64,000 nucleotides of DNA from Phycisphaeraceae bacterium (GCA_007693965.1 RECQ01000026.1:1-64000); one strand, 5' to 3'. Numbered from the stretch's first letter, positions 52,838 through 62,885 are shown. Made by a program: numbers and translations. The notes: generated by a model not told the origin, from the letters alone.

Positions 52838-53989
52838 TTATTTGAAATCACGCATCTGGGTGCCTCCGGGGCCTGCGAGGAACCAGGCCCAAGGGGCCCA
52901 TGCCCGGCCTGTCGTTCCCAGACGTCCGGCCTGAGCCCACTGATAATCCTGAGAGGTGCCCCAAGTCAGGTCGCCATCTTGAAGCGCCTGTGTGTACTCG
53001 AGCGACGTCGGGTCGTTGCACTCTTCGAACGGACGAGTGATGCGTGCGCTGCCGTCGGCCATGACCGCGGGAATCTGCGCTCCAATCGTGGTGTAGCCGC
53101 CGATGCCGCGATTGTTTGACGCCCAGAGATCCCAGAAGAGCACCTTGGACGAGGGGAACCGGAGTTCTGAGGCCTGAACCCAGGTGCGATAGGCGTTCCA
53201 TGAATTTTCCGAGAAGCCGATGCTGCCACCAGCGGTGGGGATGCCTACACCGGGGCCGCTTCCGCTCTGATTTGGGCGGTAAAAGTTACCACCTTCGCCA
53301 TCATCCCCATACATTCCGACGATGGTGTATCGAAAACTGGGCACAAGCGCCCAAGCCACGCGGCTCGGATTATTATCAGACCGGCCGGGAAGCACCTGAC
53401 GATGGTCGGTGCCCTGCTGGAAGGAAAATGCCTCCGTGCCCCAGTCGTGAGTCTCAAAGTTTCCGCGCAGCGCCCGCCAATTGTCTCGGACAGGGAAGCC
53501 GCTCACACCGTTCGAAGTGAAGACCTCGTGAAGCAACTCAACTCCACTGCCATCAAGCATGTAATGTCCGAATGCGATGTGGTAGAGCGCCGAGGTGTAT
53601 CCGTGGCTGATGCCGCCCTGAATGAGCCGCTGATTGTTCGAGAATCCAGACGTTGCTGTGCCGCCGAATCCGTTCCAACGATATCCGTTCGTGCCTCGGC
53701 TGTCAGCATAAACGATAGCAGGACGTGCTGGCGAACCGTAGTTGCCTTCTATGTTGGTGGCGCCTTGAGGTGAGATGCCTCGCGGTGCATTGGGCATGCG
53801 GCCGCGCTCGGCGCTGATGTAGTTCTGCGCCATAATGCCATGCTCTCTCAGGTTCGTCGTGTCGCCGAGAAGGCGGGCCTGACGCCGGGCTTCGCCGAGC
53901 GCCGGGAGAAGAATCCCGATGAGCAGGGCGATGATGCTGATGACGATCAGCAACTCGATGAGTGTGAATGCTCTGCGTTGGTTGAACAT
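52838..53989 (-). CDS. Prepilin-like (type II pseudopilin) protein, large
   Basis: A 383-residue protein with a type IV prepilin N-terminus: short basic leader, cleavage-type RRAFTLIELLIVISIIALLIGILLPAL (split over residues 5-31), i.e. the glutamate at mature position 5 is present. A beta-rich globular part follows, with several WN/WV-rich segments and the C-terminal FLAGPGGTQMRDF. Planctomycetes have many such DUF1559-like and other large pseudopilins, and their function is unknown. AGGAG lies 10 bases before the ATG at 53989. The start fits the leader length; the frame upstream is not conserved in character. The gap 53990-54285 holds nothing recognisable. Confidence 0.87.
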   Translation of the reverse strand: MFNQRRAFTLIELLIVISIIALLIGILLPALGEARRQARLLGDTTNLREHGIMAQNYISAERGRMPNAPRGISPQGATNIEGNYGSPARPAIVYADSRGTNGYRWNGFGGTATSGFSNNQRLIQGGISHGYTSALYHIAFGHYMLDGSGVELLHEVFTSNGVSGFPVRDNWRALRGNFETHDWGTEAFSFQQGTDHRQVLPGRSDNNPSRVAWALVPSFRYTIVGMYGDDGEGGNFYRPNQSGSGPGVGIPTAGGSIGFSENSWNAYRTWVQASELRFPSSKVLFWDLWASNNRGIGGYTTIGAQIPAVMADGSARITRPFEECNDPTSLEYTQALQDGDLTWGTSQDYQWAQAGRLGTTGRAWAPWAWFLAGPGGTQMRDFK

Positions 53990-54285
53990 CTGCGTGATCT
54001 CCTGATGGATTGCTGCCGCGGCCGTTCCGGCGGGGCTGGGATTCATGCACAGTGGCCGGAATCTGTCGGGGCGGCGCGGGCCTCTTGCCGACGCCATGGT
54101 TCAGTTTATACGCTTAAGCGCTGACCGGCCACAAATATGCCGGAAACACGATGCTGACAATTTCGACCTGCTTCTGGAAAGAGCCGCCCGGTCGGCCTGC
54201 CCTCGTCCGGAGGCGCCGGCGCCTGCGAATGAATTGCAGGGACAGGCGGGCGGAGAGCGGTCCCTGGCGAAGAAATCGGACAAAG

Positions 54286-54371
54286 TGCGGCTGAGAGGAG
54301 TCGAACCTCCACGGGGTGTTACCCCCACTAGGACCTGAACCTAGCGCGTCTGCCAATTCCGCCACAGCCGC
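54286..54371 (-). tRNA. tRNA-Leu (anticodon CAG)
   Basis: An 86-base class II tRNA. Acceptor GCGGCTG/CAGCCGC, anticodon stem CTAGG/CCTAG with loop TTCAGGT (anticodon CAG), a long variable arm (GGGGG...CCCC type) and T arm GGAGG-TTCGACT-CCTCT. The discriminator A is at 54286; no CCA is encoded. Confidence 0.96.
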
Positions 54372-54706
54372 GAAGCGTGGACGCGGCAGGATACAGACCC
54401 CGAACCGCTTGACAAGCTGGGGAAGCGAATTTCCGCACATCGTGCGGCCGCGGCTGGGGGGTGGGGTTGTGCCGGGAAGCCGGATCATCACCCCTACGGT
54501 TCGCAGGCTGGACTCCCCCGGTTCCACGCTTGATGGGGGCGGGAGAAGGAATCTTCACAAGCGGGGGTGGGGTTTTCCCGTGACTCGTGGGAGAGGCGGG
54601 GACGGCGTTGCCATGGCGCCTTCTGCCATGATCCGTGGCAGAGCCGGGGACGGCTCTACTACGGCGCCCGACGGCGTCTTTTTATAGCCACGGGGCTTGA
54701 GTGTTT
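54372..54706. other. 335-base gap after recA
   Basis: No protein gene is visible. It contains a palindrome AGAGCCG-GGGA-CGGCTCT (54640-54657) preceded by CCGTGGC, related to the GTGGCA hairpins elsewhere, and GGCGCC/GGCGTC followed by TTTTTA (54663-54687), a possible terminator on the plus strand. Confidence 0.5.
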
Positions 54707-55906
54707 TCAGGCCTTGGTGGTTGACTTTTCGGACGGCTTTACGACTTCGATCTCGGGGGGCTGCTTTTCGGCGGGCTTTTTGGCGACGCCGCGGGCCTCG
54801 AGGATTTTGCGGCGGATCTCGGAGATGAGCTCGGGGTTCTCTTTGAGGAAGCGCTTGGAGTTCTCGCGTCCCTGGCCGAGGCGGACATCGCCGTAGCTGA
54901 ACCAGGCGCCGGACTTGTCGACGACGTTGTCGGCGACGGCGAGGTCGAGCAGGTCGCCGGTGAGGGAGATGCCCTCGTCGAACATGATGTCGAACTCGGC
55001 ATCGCGGAAGGGCGGGGCGACCTTGTTCTTGACGACGCGGGCGCGGACGTGGTTGCCGACGTTGGAGTCGCCTTCCTTGATGGCGCCGGTGCGGCGGATA
55101 TCGATGCGGACGGAGGCGTAGAACTTGAGGGCGCGGCCGCCGGGCGTGGTTTCGGGGGAGCCGAACATCACGCCGATCTTCTCGCGGATCTGGTTGATGA
55201 AGATGACGGTGCAACTGCTCTTGCTGATGGCGCCGGTGAGCTTGCGGAGGGCCTGGCTCATGAGGCGGGCCTGGAGGCCGACATGGGTGTCGCCCATTTC
55301 GCCCTCGATTTCCGCACGGGGAATGAGGGCGGCGACGGAGTCGACGACGATCACATCGACGGCGTTGGAGCGGACGAGCAGCTCGCAGATCTCCAGCGCC
55401 TGCTCGCCGGAATCGGGCTGGGAGACGAGCATGTCATCGATGTTGACGCCGATGCGACGGGCCCAGGAGGGGTCGAGGGCGTGCTCGGCGTCGATGAAGG
55501 CGGCGACGCCGCCGGCCTTCTGGGCCTCGGCGACGACGGTGAGTGCGAGTGTGGTCTTGCCGGAGGACTCGGGGCCGAAGATCTCGACGACGCGGCCGCG
55601 GGGGATGCCGCGGCCTCCGAGGGCGAGATCGAGGGAGAGGGCGCCGGTGGAGATGCCGGGGATGGCGAGGTGGGCCTCTTCGTCGAGGCGCATGATGGCG
55701 CCCTTGCCGAAGGTGCGCTCGATCTGGGAGACGGCGCGGTCGAGGGCCTGGGTGCGGCCCTTGTCTTCGATGGTGACGGCCATGGAGGGATCCTTTTTTG
55801 TCGAATCGGGGCCGGCCTTGGTGTCGGGGGGACACCGGTCGCTGGCGCTCGCGGCTCTGAGTTTGCGTCCGTTGCTCGATCCGTTCTTTGATGCTGTCGC
55901 GACCAT
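54707..55906 (-). CDS. recA: Recombinase A
   Basis: RecA, the central recombination and SOS protein. The core has the P-loop [37 protein letters not shown], loop L2 [21 protein letters not shown] and the C-terminal KNPEL-like domain. Two starts are possible. ATG 55906 has an ideal AAAGGAG 8 bases upstream and adds a 41-residue polar extension ([20 protein letters not shown]...). ATG 55783 gives a conventional 358-residue protein and has AAAGGA 8 bases upstream. I give the longer form because its ribosome binding site is better. The tail is Lys/Glu-rich. Confidence 0.93.
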   Translation of the reverse strand: MVATASKNGSSNGRKLRAASASDRCPPDTKAGPDSTKKDPSMAVTIEDKGRTQALDRAVSQIERTFGKGAIMRLDEEAHLAIPGISTGALSLDLALGGRGIPRGRVVEIFGPESSGKTTLALTVVAEAQKAGGVAAFIDAEHALDPSWARRIGVNIDDMLVSQPDSGEQALEICELLVRSNAVDVIVVDSVAALIPRAEIEGEMGDTHVGLQARLMSQALRKLTGAISKSSCTVIFINQIREKIGVMFGSPETTPGGRALKFYASVRIDIRRTGAIKEGDSNVGNHVRARVVKNKVAPPFRDAEFDIMFDEGISLTGDLLDLAVADNVVDKSGAWFSYGDVRLGQGRENSKRFLKENPELISEIRRKILEARGVAKKPAEKQPPEIEVVKPSEKSTTKA

Positions 55907-56091
55907 ATCGCCGGCTCCTTTCGTCGTCAATGTTCGGTAGGCGATAGGATGCCAAGGCGGAGGGGGCGTGTCAAGTCTGTTTGGTCGATGGTCGGAAGTT
56001 TTTTGTTCGGTGTTCGCTGGAGAGGGAATGAGGGGGAGGGTGAGGGATGAGCGGTGAGGGGTGAGGTTGGATGCGCGAGGGGGGCGGGCGG

Positions 56092-57939
56092 TCAGGGTGG
56101 CGGGGACCGAGGCTTCGGGGGCTCAGCCTCGGCGTCTGTTTTTTGAGTCGGTTTCGGTTGTTTCCGAGGCTTCGAGGACTCAGCCTCGGCGTCTGTTTTT
56201 TGAGTCGGTTTCGGTTGTTTCCGAGGCTTCGAGGACTCAGCCTCGGCGTCTGTTTTTTGAGTCGGTTTCGGTTGTTTCCGAGGCTTCGAGGACTCAGCCT
56301 CGGCGTCTGTTTTTTGAGTCGGTTTCGGTTGTTTCCGAGGCTTCGAGGACTCAGCCTCGGCGTCTGTTTTTTGAGTCGGTTTCGGTTGTTTCCGAGGCTT
56401 CGAGGACTCAGCCTCGGCGTCTGTTTTTTGAGTCGGTTTCGGTTGTTTCCGAGGCTTCGAGGGCTCAGCCTCGGCGTCTATTTTTTGAGTCGGTTTCGGT
56501 TGTTCCCGAGGCTTCGGGGGCTCAGCCTTGGCGTCAGGTTGGGGTGAGATCGGGATGGTGGTGCGGGTGAGGGTGGTGAAGGCTTCGCCTCGCTGCTCGA
56601 AGTTGGTGAACTGGTCCCAGGAGGCGCAGGCGGGGCTGAGGAGGATGGTGTCGCCGGGGCGGGCGGCGCTCCAGGCGGTTGTGACGGCGCGTTCGAGCGT
56701 TTCGCAGTGGTGGACGGCGGCGCGGTGAGCGCGCGGGGCGGCTTGGGCGAGGGCGGGGCCGGTGGCGCCGATTGTGTAGAGACCGGCCAGGCGCGGGGCG
56801 AGGGCGCTGATCGGTCGGAGGTCGGCGCCCTTGTCGTAGCCGCCGGCGATGAGGTGGACGCGATCGGCGCCGGGGCCGTGGGGCGGCTCGAAGGCTTCGA
56901 TGGCGAGAAGGGCGGCCTCGGGGGTGGTGCACTTGGAGTCGTTGAAGAAGCGAATGGGGGCGGCGCCGGGGTGGATGCGGCGCTCGGCGACGAGCTGAAG
57001 CCTGTGGGGAAGGCCGGGGAAATCGGCGAGCGCAGAGTGGAGGGTTGGATCGTCGGGCGCAGCGCCTGTCGCGGCGGCGACGATGCGGAGCGCGAGCCGC
57101 GCATTGCGTTCGTTGTGCGCGCCGGGCAGGAGGATGGGCGGCGCGGATGGCGCGGTGTCGACGAGCAGGCGGTCGGCCGGGCCTTCGGTGAACTTCGTTG
57201 CGGTCGCCTCGTCGGGGAAGATGGCGATGTCGCCGGGGCGCTGGGCGCGGAAGAGGGCGGCCTTGCTGCGCAGGTAGTGGTTTTCGCTCTCGTGCCAGTC
57301 GAGGTGGTTGGGGGCGAAGTTGGTGAGCGCGGCGATGTGAACCGGCCAGGCGCCTGCGCTGGGCGCTTCGGCCTGCCAGTGGAGCATGAAGCTGGAGAGC
57401 TCGAGGACGATCCAGTCCTGCGGGGTGATGCGGTCGAGTTCGTTGAGGAGCGAGCCGCCGATGTTGCCGCCGAGGTGGACGGATTCCCCCGGGCGGGCGA
57501 GGCGGCGCAGGGCGTGGGCGGTCATGGCGGCGGTGGTGGATTTCCCTGCGGTTCCGGTGAGGGCGATCACGCGGGTGCGGCTGGGCAGTCGCCCGAGCAG
57601 GAGGCCGATTTCCGTGGTGATGGGCACGTTCGCGCTGCGCGCGGCTTGCAGGTAACGGTTGCTCCACGGGCGCGGCACGGCGGGGTTGGCGACAACGAGG
57701 TCGGTTTCTGTGAAGTCGCGCTCCTGGTGTGCGCCGAGGCGGAGCTCGACGGCGCCGGAGTCGACCAGGTCGCGGATGGGTTCGAGGGCGTCTTCAAGGG
57801 ATTCGGAGGGAGCGGCGTCGGTGACGAGGACGCGGGCGGCGCGGGCGGCGAGGAAGCGGATCGCGCCGGCGCCGCCGCCGAAGCGGCCGAGGCCCATGAC
57901 GGTGATGCGTTTGCCATTGAAGTCATCCGTGACGGGCAT
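56092..57939 (-). CDS. murD: UDP-MurNAc-L-Ala:D-Glu ligase MurD with repeat tail
   Basis: MurD adds D-glutamate in peptidoglycan synthesis. The core (about 1-458) is complete: [10 protein letters not shown] start, ATP loop [14 protein letters not shown] (usually GTNGKST), [44 protein letters not shown] and [22 protein letters not shown]. After it, about residues 459-615 are seven to eight copies of a 19-residue unit ([19 protein letters not shown]), encoded by the 57-bp array 56107-56562. MurD normally has about 450 residues, so this tail is an addition. A TACACT box lies 6 bases before the ATG. Presence of murD supports a peptidoglycan wall. Confidence 0.93.
   Translation of the reverse strand: MPVTDDFNGKRITVMGLGRFGGGAGAIRFLAARAARVLVTDAAPSESLEDALEPIRDLVDSGAVELRLGAHQERDFTETDLVVANPAVPRPWSNRYLQAARSANVPITTEIGLLLGRLPSRTRVIALTGTAGKSTTAAMTAHALRRLARPGESVHLGGNIGGSLLNELDRITPQDWIVLELSSFMLHWQAEAPSAGAWPVHIAALTNFAPNHLDWHESENHYLRSKAALFRAQRPGDIAIFPDEATATKFTEGPADRLLVDTAPSAPPILLPGAHNERNARLALRIVAAATGAAPDDPTLHSALADFPGLPHRLQLVAERRIHPGAAPIRFFNDSKCTTPEAALLAIEAFEPPHGPGADRVHLIAGGYDKGADLRPISALAPRLAGLYTIGATGPALAQAAPRAHRAAVHHCETLERAVTTAWSAARPGDTILLSPACASWDQFTNFEQRGEAFTTLTRTTIPISPQPDAKAEPPKPREQPKPTQKIDAEAEPSKPRKQPKPTQKTDAEAESSKPRKQPKPTQKTDAEAESSKPRKQPKPTQKTDAEAESSKPRKQPKPTQKTDAEAESSKPRKQPKPTQKTDAEAESSKPRKQPKPTQKTDAEAEPPKPRSPPP
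56107..56562 (-). repeat. 57-bp tandem array inside murD, eight units
   Basis: CCGAGGCTTCG starts each unit at 56107, 56164, 56221, 56278, 56335, 56392, 56449 and 56506; the spacing is exactly 57, so each unit adds 19 codons without a frame change. Units 2-6 are identical or nearly so, while the outer ones differ, a sign of recent expansion from the middle. Each unit contains an inverted pair CCGAGGCT/AGCCTCGG. The same unit lies behind 16S rRNA at 607-758. Confidence 0.95.
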
Positions 57940-57945
57940 GGCGAG

Positions 57946-57951
57946 AGTGTA
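57946..57951 (-). promoter_or_regulatory. TANNNT box for murD
   Basis: On the minus strand TACACT ends 6 bases before the ATG at 57939; no Shine-Dalgarno sequence is present. Confidence 0.55.
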
Positions 57952-58110
57952 GCTTGCGGGGGGCGCGGGCCGGTCTGCGCGGGGATGGCCCGGGCGGTAG
58001 GCTCTGTGGTCGATGGCGCGTTGTCGCAGCGCGCCCGGATCAGAGACAGTACTCCGGGGGATACGGCTTGGAGAGCCGCTCCGCCGGCGCCTTGCGGGAA
58101 TCGGTGCGCC

Positions 58111-59454
58111 ATGCTGAAAGACCTGTTGCTGCCCGAGATCAAGTCGCTCATCGAGAACCGCGACTGGGCGGGTCTGCGCGAGGGCCTGGCGGATGCGCCG
58201 GCGCCGGAGGTGGCGGAGCTGCTGCCGGAGCTGGATGCGCCTGAGCGCGTGCTGCTGTTTCGGGCGCTGCCGCGGCGGCTTTCCACGGAGATCTTCTCGC
58301 ACCTCGAGCCTGAGGATCAGAACTCGCTGCTGACGGCGCTGCGCGATGAGGAGACGCGGGTGCTGCTGGCGCAGATGCCACCGGACGACCGCACCACGCT
58401 GCTGGAGGCGCTGCCCGATGAGGTGACGCGGCGGCTTCTGAACCTGCTGACGCCTGAAGATCGCAAAGAGGCGCGGGAGCTGCTGGGGTATCCGGAGGAG
58501 AGCGTCGGGCGTCTGATGACGCCGGACTTCGTGGCGGTGCGTCCGGAGTGGACAATTGCGGAGGCCGTGGAGCACATCCGGCGCAAGGGGCGCGACAGCG
58601 AGACGGTGAACACGATCTACGTGGTGGATGACAACTGGAAGCTCCTCGATGCGCTGGAGCTGCGCCGGCTGATCCTTGCGAGCCCGGAGCAGACGGTCGA
58701 AAGCCTGATGGATCACTCGTTCATCAGCGTTTCGGCGACGGACGACCGCGAGGAAGCGGTGCGGACGATCCAGCGGTACGACCTGGAGGCGGCGCCGGTG
58801 GTGAGCGTTGACGGCAGTCTGATCGGCATCGTGACGGTGGACGACGTGCTCGACGTTGCGGAGGAAGAGTTCACGGAGGACCTGCAGAAGTTGTCGGCCA
58901 TGGCGCCGCTCGAATTCAGCTACAAGAGCACGGGGCTGAGGCTGCTGTATCGCAAGCGGATCGGGTGGCTGCTCATTCTGGTGATGGCGAACCTGATCAC
59001 GATCGCGGTTATGAAGGGATTTGAGGACACACTCGAGGCGATGGTTGTGCTTGCCTTCTTCATTCCGCTCTTGATGGGGAGCGCGGGCAACACCGGGGCG
59101 CAGTCTGCAACGCTGATGATCCGCTCGCTGAGCACCGGCGATCTGCAGCTCACCGAATGGCTGCCGGCGCTGGTGAAGGAGGTTTCGGTCGGCGTGGCGC
59201 TGGGGCTGACGATGGCGACGCTGTGCTTCATTCTGGGCACGATCTACGGCGGGATGGGGGTGGGCATGGTCGTGGGGCTGACGATGCTGATCCTGGTGGT
59301 TGTGGCGAACCTGATCGGGATGATGCTGCCCTTCCTGCTGACGAAGATGAAGCTGGACCCGGCGGTGGCGAGCAGCCCGCTGATCATGACCATCATCGAT
59401 GCGGTGGGGCTGATCATTTACTTCGCGATCGCGGTGCTGCTGCTGAACCTGTGA
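58111..59454 (+). CDS. mgtE: Magnesium transporter MgtE
   Basis: A 447-residue Mg2+ channel of the MgtE family. The N-terminal helical domain (about 1-130, LLPELDAPERVLLFRALP repeats) is followed by a CBS pair (about 135-260; RLMTPDFVAVRPEWTIAEA and FISVSATDDREEAVRTI) and five membrane helices (about 290-447). MGSAGNTGAQSATLMIRSL and the late P-x-D-P in MKLDPAVASSPLIMTIIDAVG are diagnostic. The soluble domain senses cytoplasmic Mg2+ and gates the pore. The 171-base leader shared with divergent murD could hold a regulatory RNA, but I cannot identify one with confidence. Confidence 0.95.
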   Translation: MLKDLLLPEIKSLIENRDWAGLREGLADAPAPEVAELLPELDAPERVLLFRALPRRLSTEIFSHLEPEDQNSLLTALRDEETRVLLAQMPPDDRTTLLEALPDEVTRRLLNLLTPEDRKEARELLGYPEESVGRLMTPDFVAVRPEWTIAEAVEHIRRKGRDSETVNTIYVVDDNWKLLDALELRRLILASPEQTVESLMDHSFISVSATDDREEAVRTIQRYDLEAAPVVSVDGSLIGIVTVDDVLDVAEEEFTEDLQKLSAMAPLEFSYKSTGLRLLYRKRIGWLLILVMANLITIAVMKGFEDTLEAMVVLAFFIPLLMGSAGNTGAQSATLMIRSLSTGDLQLTEWLPALVKEVSVGVALGLTMATLCFILGTIYGGMGVGMVVGLTMLILVVVANLIGMMLPFLLTKMKLDPAVASSPLIMTIIDAVGLIIYFAIAVLLLNL

Positions 59455-59464
59455 GGCGGTGTGG

Positions 59465-59470
59465 TACACT
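59465..59470 (+). promoter_or_regulatory. TANNNT box for the M28 peptidase gene
   Basis: TACACT lies 6 bases before ATG 59477 and 10 bases after the mgtE stop codon. It marks a separate start and predicts leaderless mRNA. Confidence 0.5.
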
Positions 59471-59476
59471 CATGGG

Positions 59477-60907
59477 ATGTTTGAAACACTGCACCTGATC
59501 GTGGCGGCGGCGATGGCGCTGGCCGCGGGTCCGCTCTGCGCTGCGCGCCAGGCTGCGGCCGAGTCTCGCACGCTCGGCCCGGATGAGGTCGGGCCGATGC
59601 TGTCCGAGATCTCGCCGGAGCGTGTTCGGGCGGACATCGATGCCCTGTGCGGCTTCGGCACGCGGCACACGCTGTCGGACACCGAGTCGGGTGACCGGGG
59701 CATCGGGGCGGCGCGGCGGTGGATCCGGGGTGAGTTCGAGAAGGCCGCGGCGGAATCGGGGCGCTCAGGCGATGAGGCGATGAAGGTTTGGTTCGACACG
59801 CACCGCGTGGAGCCGGACGGGCGGCGGATCGATCGGGCGGTGGACGTGGTGAACGTGATGGCCGAGCTCCCCGGAGCGACGGCGGAGGCGCGGGAGCGGC
59901 GGTATTACATCATCGCGCACTACGACACGATCAACGCGGACTTCATGAACCGGACGGACGATGCGCCGGGGGCGAACGACAACGCGTCCGGGACGGCGGC
60001 GCTGCTGGAGCTGGCGCGGGTGATGTCGAAGCGGCGGTTCGACGCCACGATCGTCTTCATGGCCACTGCGGGCGAGGAACAGGGCCTCTTCGGGGCGCGG
60101 CTGTACGCGCGGGCGGCGCGGGAGGCGGGGCTGGACATTCGCGCGGTTCTGAACAACGACACGGTGGGCGATCCGGCGGGGCCGTTTGATCCTGAGAGCG
60201 ATGAGGCGAAGCGTTCGCGGGGGACGATCCGGGTTTTCTCCGAGGGTGTGCCGCGGCAGGCGCCGGCGCAGGAGATCGGGCGGATTTTTCTGATGGGCGC
60301 CGAGAACGACTCGCCGGCGCGGCAGTTGGCGCGATACGTCGCGGAGGTCGCGGAGCGGCATGAGCTGGCGATCCGGCCCACGCTGATTTTCCGCAACGAT
60401 CGTTTCCTGCGCGGCGGGGATCACACGGGGTTTCTTGAGGCGGGGTTTCCCGCAGCGGTGCGGTTCACGGTCATGCACGAGGACTACAACCGTCAGCACC
60501 AGTTCGTGGAGGAGAAGCGGGATGCGTCGGGGGAGATGACCAAGTTCGGGGACAGGGCGGAGTTTGTGGAGGCGGCGTACCTGGCGGATGTGACGCGGCT
60601 GAACGGGGCGGCGCTGGCGCACCTGGCCTCGGCGCCGCGGGCGCCGGGGAGCGCACGGATCATCACTGCGGAGCTGACGAACGACACCACGCTGCGCTGG
60701 GAGGCGTGTCCGGAGCCGGATGTGGCGGGGTACGAGGTCGTGTGGCGCGAGACGACGAGCGCGATGTGGACGCATTCGCAGGATGTCGGCGACGCGACGG
60801 AGGCGACGCTGCCATTGTCGAAGGACAACTGGCTGTTCGGGGTGCGGGCGTACAACGGGCGGGGGTTCCGCAGTCAGGTGTCGTTCCCGACCGCCGCGCG
60901 AGAGTGA
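59477..60907 (+). CDS. M28-family metallopeptidase, secreted
   Basis: A 476-residue aminopeptidase-like protein. A signal peptide (LIVAAAMALAAGPLCAA, about 7-23) precedes the M28 domain: IIAHYDTIN gives the first His and Asp ligands, GANDNASGTAALLELARV the bridging Asp region, ATAGEEQGLFGARLYA the catalytic and metal Glu pair, NNDTVGD, and the late GGDHTGFLEAGFPAAVRF. The last ~90 residues (TLRWEACPEPDVAGYEVVWR) look like a fibronectin-III-type domain. It would trim peptides outside the cytoplasm. The upstream ATG is excluded by the promoter box. Confidence 0.92.
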   Translation: MFETLHLIVAAAMALAAGPLCAARQAAAESRTLGPDEVGPMLSEISPERVRADIDALCGFGTRHTLSDTESGDRGIGAARRWIRGEFEKAAAESGRSGDEAMKVWFDTHRVEPDGRRIDRAVDVVNVMAELPGATAEARERRYYIIAHYDTINADFMNRTDDAPGANDNASGTAALLELARVMSKRRFDATIVFMATAGEEQGLFGARLYARAAREAGLDIRAVLNNDTVGDPAGPFDPESDEAKRSRGTIRVFSEGVPRQAPAQEIGRIFLMGAENDSPARQLARYVAEVAERHELAIRPTLIFRNDRFLRGGDHTGFLEAGFPAAVRFTVMHEDYNRQHQFVEEKRDASGEMTKFGDRAEFVEAAYLADVTRLNGAALAHLASAPRAPGSARIITAELTNDTTLRWEACPEPDVAGYEVVWRETTSAMWTHSQDVGDATEATLPLSKDNWLFGVRAYNGRGFRSQVSFPTAARE

Positions 60908-61175
60908 GCGGGTTCCGCCACTGGTCCGCGCCGATCCGGCTGGAACAGCCATGTATGCACGCAGGGGGGCGGACGCCTTCGGGTGAATCGGCTCGTCGGG
61001 GTAAGGGCCTATAACCTGAGGGTTTTTGTGGGGATCGGCGGCTTTTCTACTGGTGGACCGGGAATACACGGGCGCTGGTGTTTTTTCTGATGACGATCGG
61101 GCGCCGATCCGTACAATGCGCGTGCGTCGGCGTAGATGTTGCGCTTGCACAGTGGCTACCTCGAGGAGTTTGAGA

Positions 61176-62885
61176 ATGTTGTTGAAGCGAGTTGTTGGTC
61201 GGGGGCTTTCCCCCATGCGCCATCGCATGACAATCGGTATTGTCGGCGCGATGTGTTTCTGCGCCGGTGTGAGCGCAACCTGTCCTCCTTTCGAAGTCGC
61301 GAAGGTCACGCCGATTGTCGGCGGCGTCAATGACAACGCAGGTTCGGCGGTCGCGATCGGCTCCGGCTGGGCGTTCGTCGGCGCCCCGAATCACGACGCC
61401 GGCGGCGAGAACGCCGGCGCGGTGTTCACTTTCGTTGAGAGCGATGGGATGTGGACGCCGGGGCCGACGATCCAGGCCGCGCCGGTGGCGGCGGGCGCGC
61501 GGTTCGGCGGCGCGATCGCGCTGGACGGCGACACGCTGGTGGTGGGCGCGAGGGGCCTCGGCGCCGGGAGCGCGTTCGTCTACAGGCACGATGCGGGCGT
61601 GTGGTCGCATGAGGGCACGCTGACGCCCGGCGATGGATCGAGCGGCGACGCATTCGGCGCTTCGGTCGCAGTGCTGGGAGATCGGGTCATCGTCGGGGCG
61701 TGGGGGCACAACGACACGGTGGGCGCGGCGTATGTGTTCGAACGGGCCGGGGGGGTGTGGAGTCAGGCGGCCAAGCTGACGCCGATGGGCGGGCAGACTG
61801 AGGACGAGTTCGGCATCTCGGTGTCGCTCTCCGGGAACAAGGCGCTGGTCGGCGCCTGGGGCGACAGTCAGACCGACATTTTCTCCGGGGCTGCGTACGT
61901 GTTCAGCCGCAATGCGACGACGGGCGTGTGGAGCCAGGATCAGAAGCTGATCGCCTCGGACGGCTCGGTGTCCGATCTGTACGGAATCAGTGTGACCATG
62001 GACGGGGATCGGGCGATCATCGGCGCTTTCGGGAGAAATGCGCCTGGCGCCAACCGCGCCGGCGCAGCGTATGCGTACAGGTTTGATGACAACACGCAGT
62101 CATGGGGCGATGAGCAATTGCTGCTCGCATCGGATCCGGCGTTCTTCTCCTTCTTCGGAAACGCGGTCTCCTTGCGCGGCGGGCGGGCGCTGATCGGCGC
62201 CGAGATCGACGGGATGGATGTGGGGGCGGCGTATGTCTTCGAGCTCGATGAGATGCTCGGCGACTGGCAGGAGGTGGAGAAGCTGGTCGCTTCCGATGCG
62301 GCGCCGGGGCGGGTCTTCGGGTATTCGGTCTGGCTCGGCATCGACCAGGCGATCATCGGCGCCATCGGCGACAACGTGAACGGGTCGGGTTCGGGGTCTG
62401 CGTATGTGTTCACGTTCGCCGGCGAAGCGCCGGCCATCGTGGAGCAACCGGTGGATCAGGAGGTCGAGGAGGGTGAAACAGCGGTCTTCAGCGTCGAGGC
62501 TTCCGGCGCAGCGCCTCTGAGTTATCGCTGGCGTCTCGACGGGGCGCCACTCTTTGACGACGGACGCATCACCGGCGCCGACACCGACACACTGACCATC
62601 AGCATGGTAGACGGCGATGTCGACGCCGGGGAATACGATGTACTGGTGGAGAACGGCTGCGATGTCGCCGTGAGCGATGCGGCGGTCTTGACTGTCATCT
62701 CGGGTTGCATCGGTGATTTCAACAATGATGGCGTTGTGAACGCGCAGGATCTGGGTCAGTTGCTGAGCCGATGGGGCGCGTGCCCACCGGCGCCGGTGGA
62801 TTGTGTCGCCGACATCACCGGCACCGGTGTGGTGAACGCGCAGGATCTGAGCCAGCTGCTGAGCCGCTGGGGCCCGTGTCCGTGA
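61176..62885 (+). CDS. Secreted FG-GAP-2/Ig-like protein with dockerin-like end
   Basis: A 569-residue exported protein. A signal peptide (MTIGIVGAMCFCAGVSATC, about 18-36) precedes at least seven FG-GAP-2-type repeats (GSAVAIGSGWAFVGAPNHD; ALDGDTLVVGARGLGAG; AVLGDRVIVGAWGHND and further copies to about 455). An Ig-like domain follows (PVDQEVEEGETAVFSVEASG...LSYRWRLDG). The C-terminal ~65 residues hold two dockerin-like units (GDFNNDGVVNAQDLGQLLSRWG and TGTGVVNAQDLSQLLSRWG). GAGGAG lies 9 bases before the ATG. The 268-base gap upstream has TACAAT near 61111 and no gene. Adhesion or surface display is likely. Confidence 0.87.
   Translation: MLLKRVVGRGLSPMRHRMTIGIVGAMCFCAGVSATCPPFEVAKVTPIVGGVNDNAGSAVAIGSGWAFVGAPNHDAGGENAGAVFTFVESDGMWTPGPTIQAAPVAAGARFGGAIALDGDTLVVGARGLGAGSAFVYRHDAGVWSHEGTLTPGDGSSGDAFGASVAVLGDRVIVGAWGHNDTVGAAYVFERAGGVWSQAAKLTPMGGQTEDEFGISVSLSGNKALVGAWGDSQTDIFSGAAYVFSRNATTGVWSQDQKLIASDGSVSDLYGISVTMDGDRAIIGAFGRNAPGANRAGAAYAYRFDDNTQSWGDEQLLLASDPAFFSFFGNAVSLRGGRALIGAEIDGMDVGAAYVFELDEMLGDWQEVEKLVASDAAPGRVFGYSVWLGIDQAIIGAIGDNVNGSGSGSAYVFTFAGEAPAIVEQPVDQEVEEGETAVFSVEASGAAPLSYRWRLDGAPLFDDGRITGADTDTLTISMVDGDVDAGEYDVLVENGCDVAVSDAAVLTVISGCIGDFNNDGVVNAQDLGQLLSRWGACPPAPVDCVADITGTGVVNAQDLSQLLSRWGPCP

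Noticed and set aside
56107-56562. CRISPR array
   Set aside because: The units are 57 bases and directly adjacent, with no unique spacers, and they are translated as part of MurD.
57940-59469. MurD gene extended upstream by about 500 codons
   Set aside because: The added part lies antisense to mgtE and has no domain character; the murD start and promoter box are clear at 57939.
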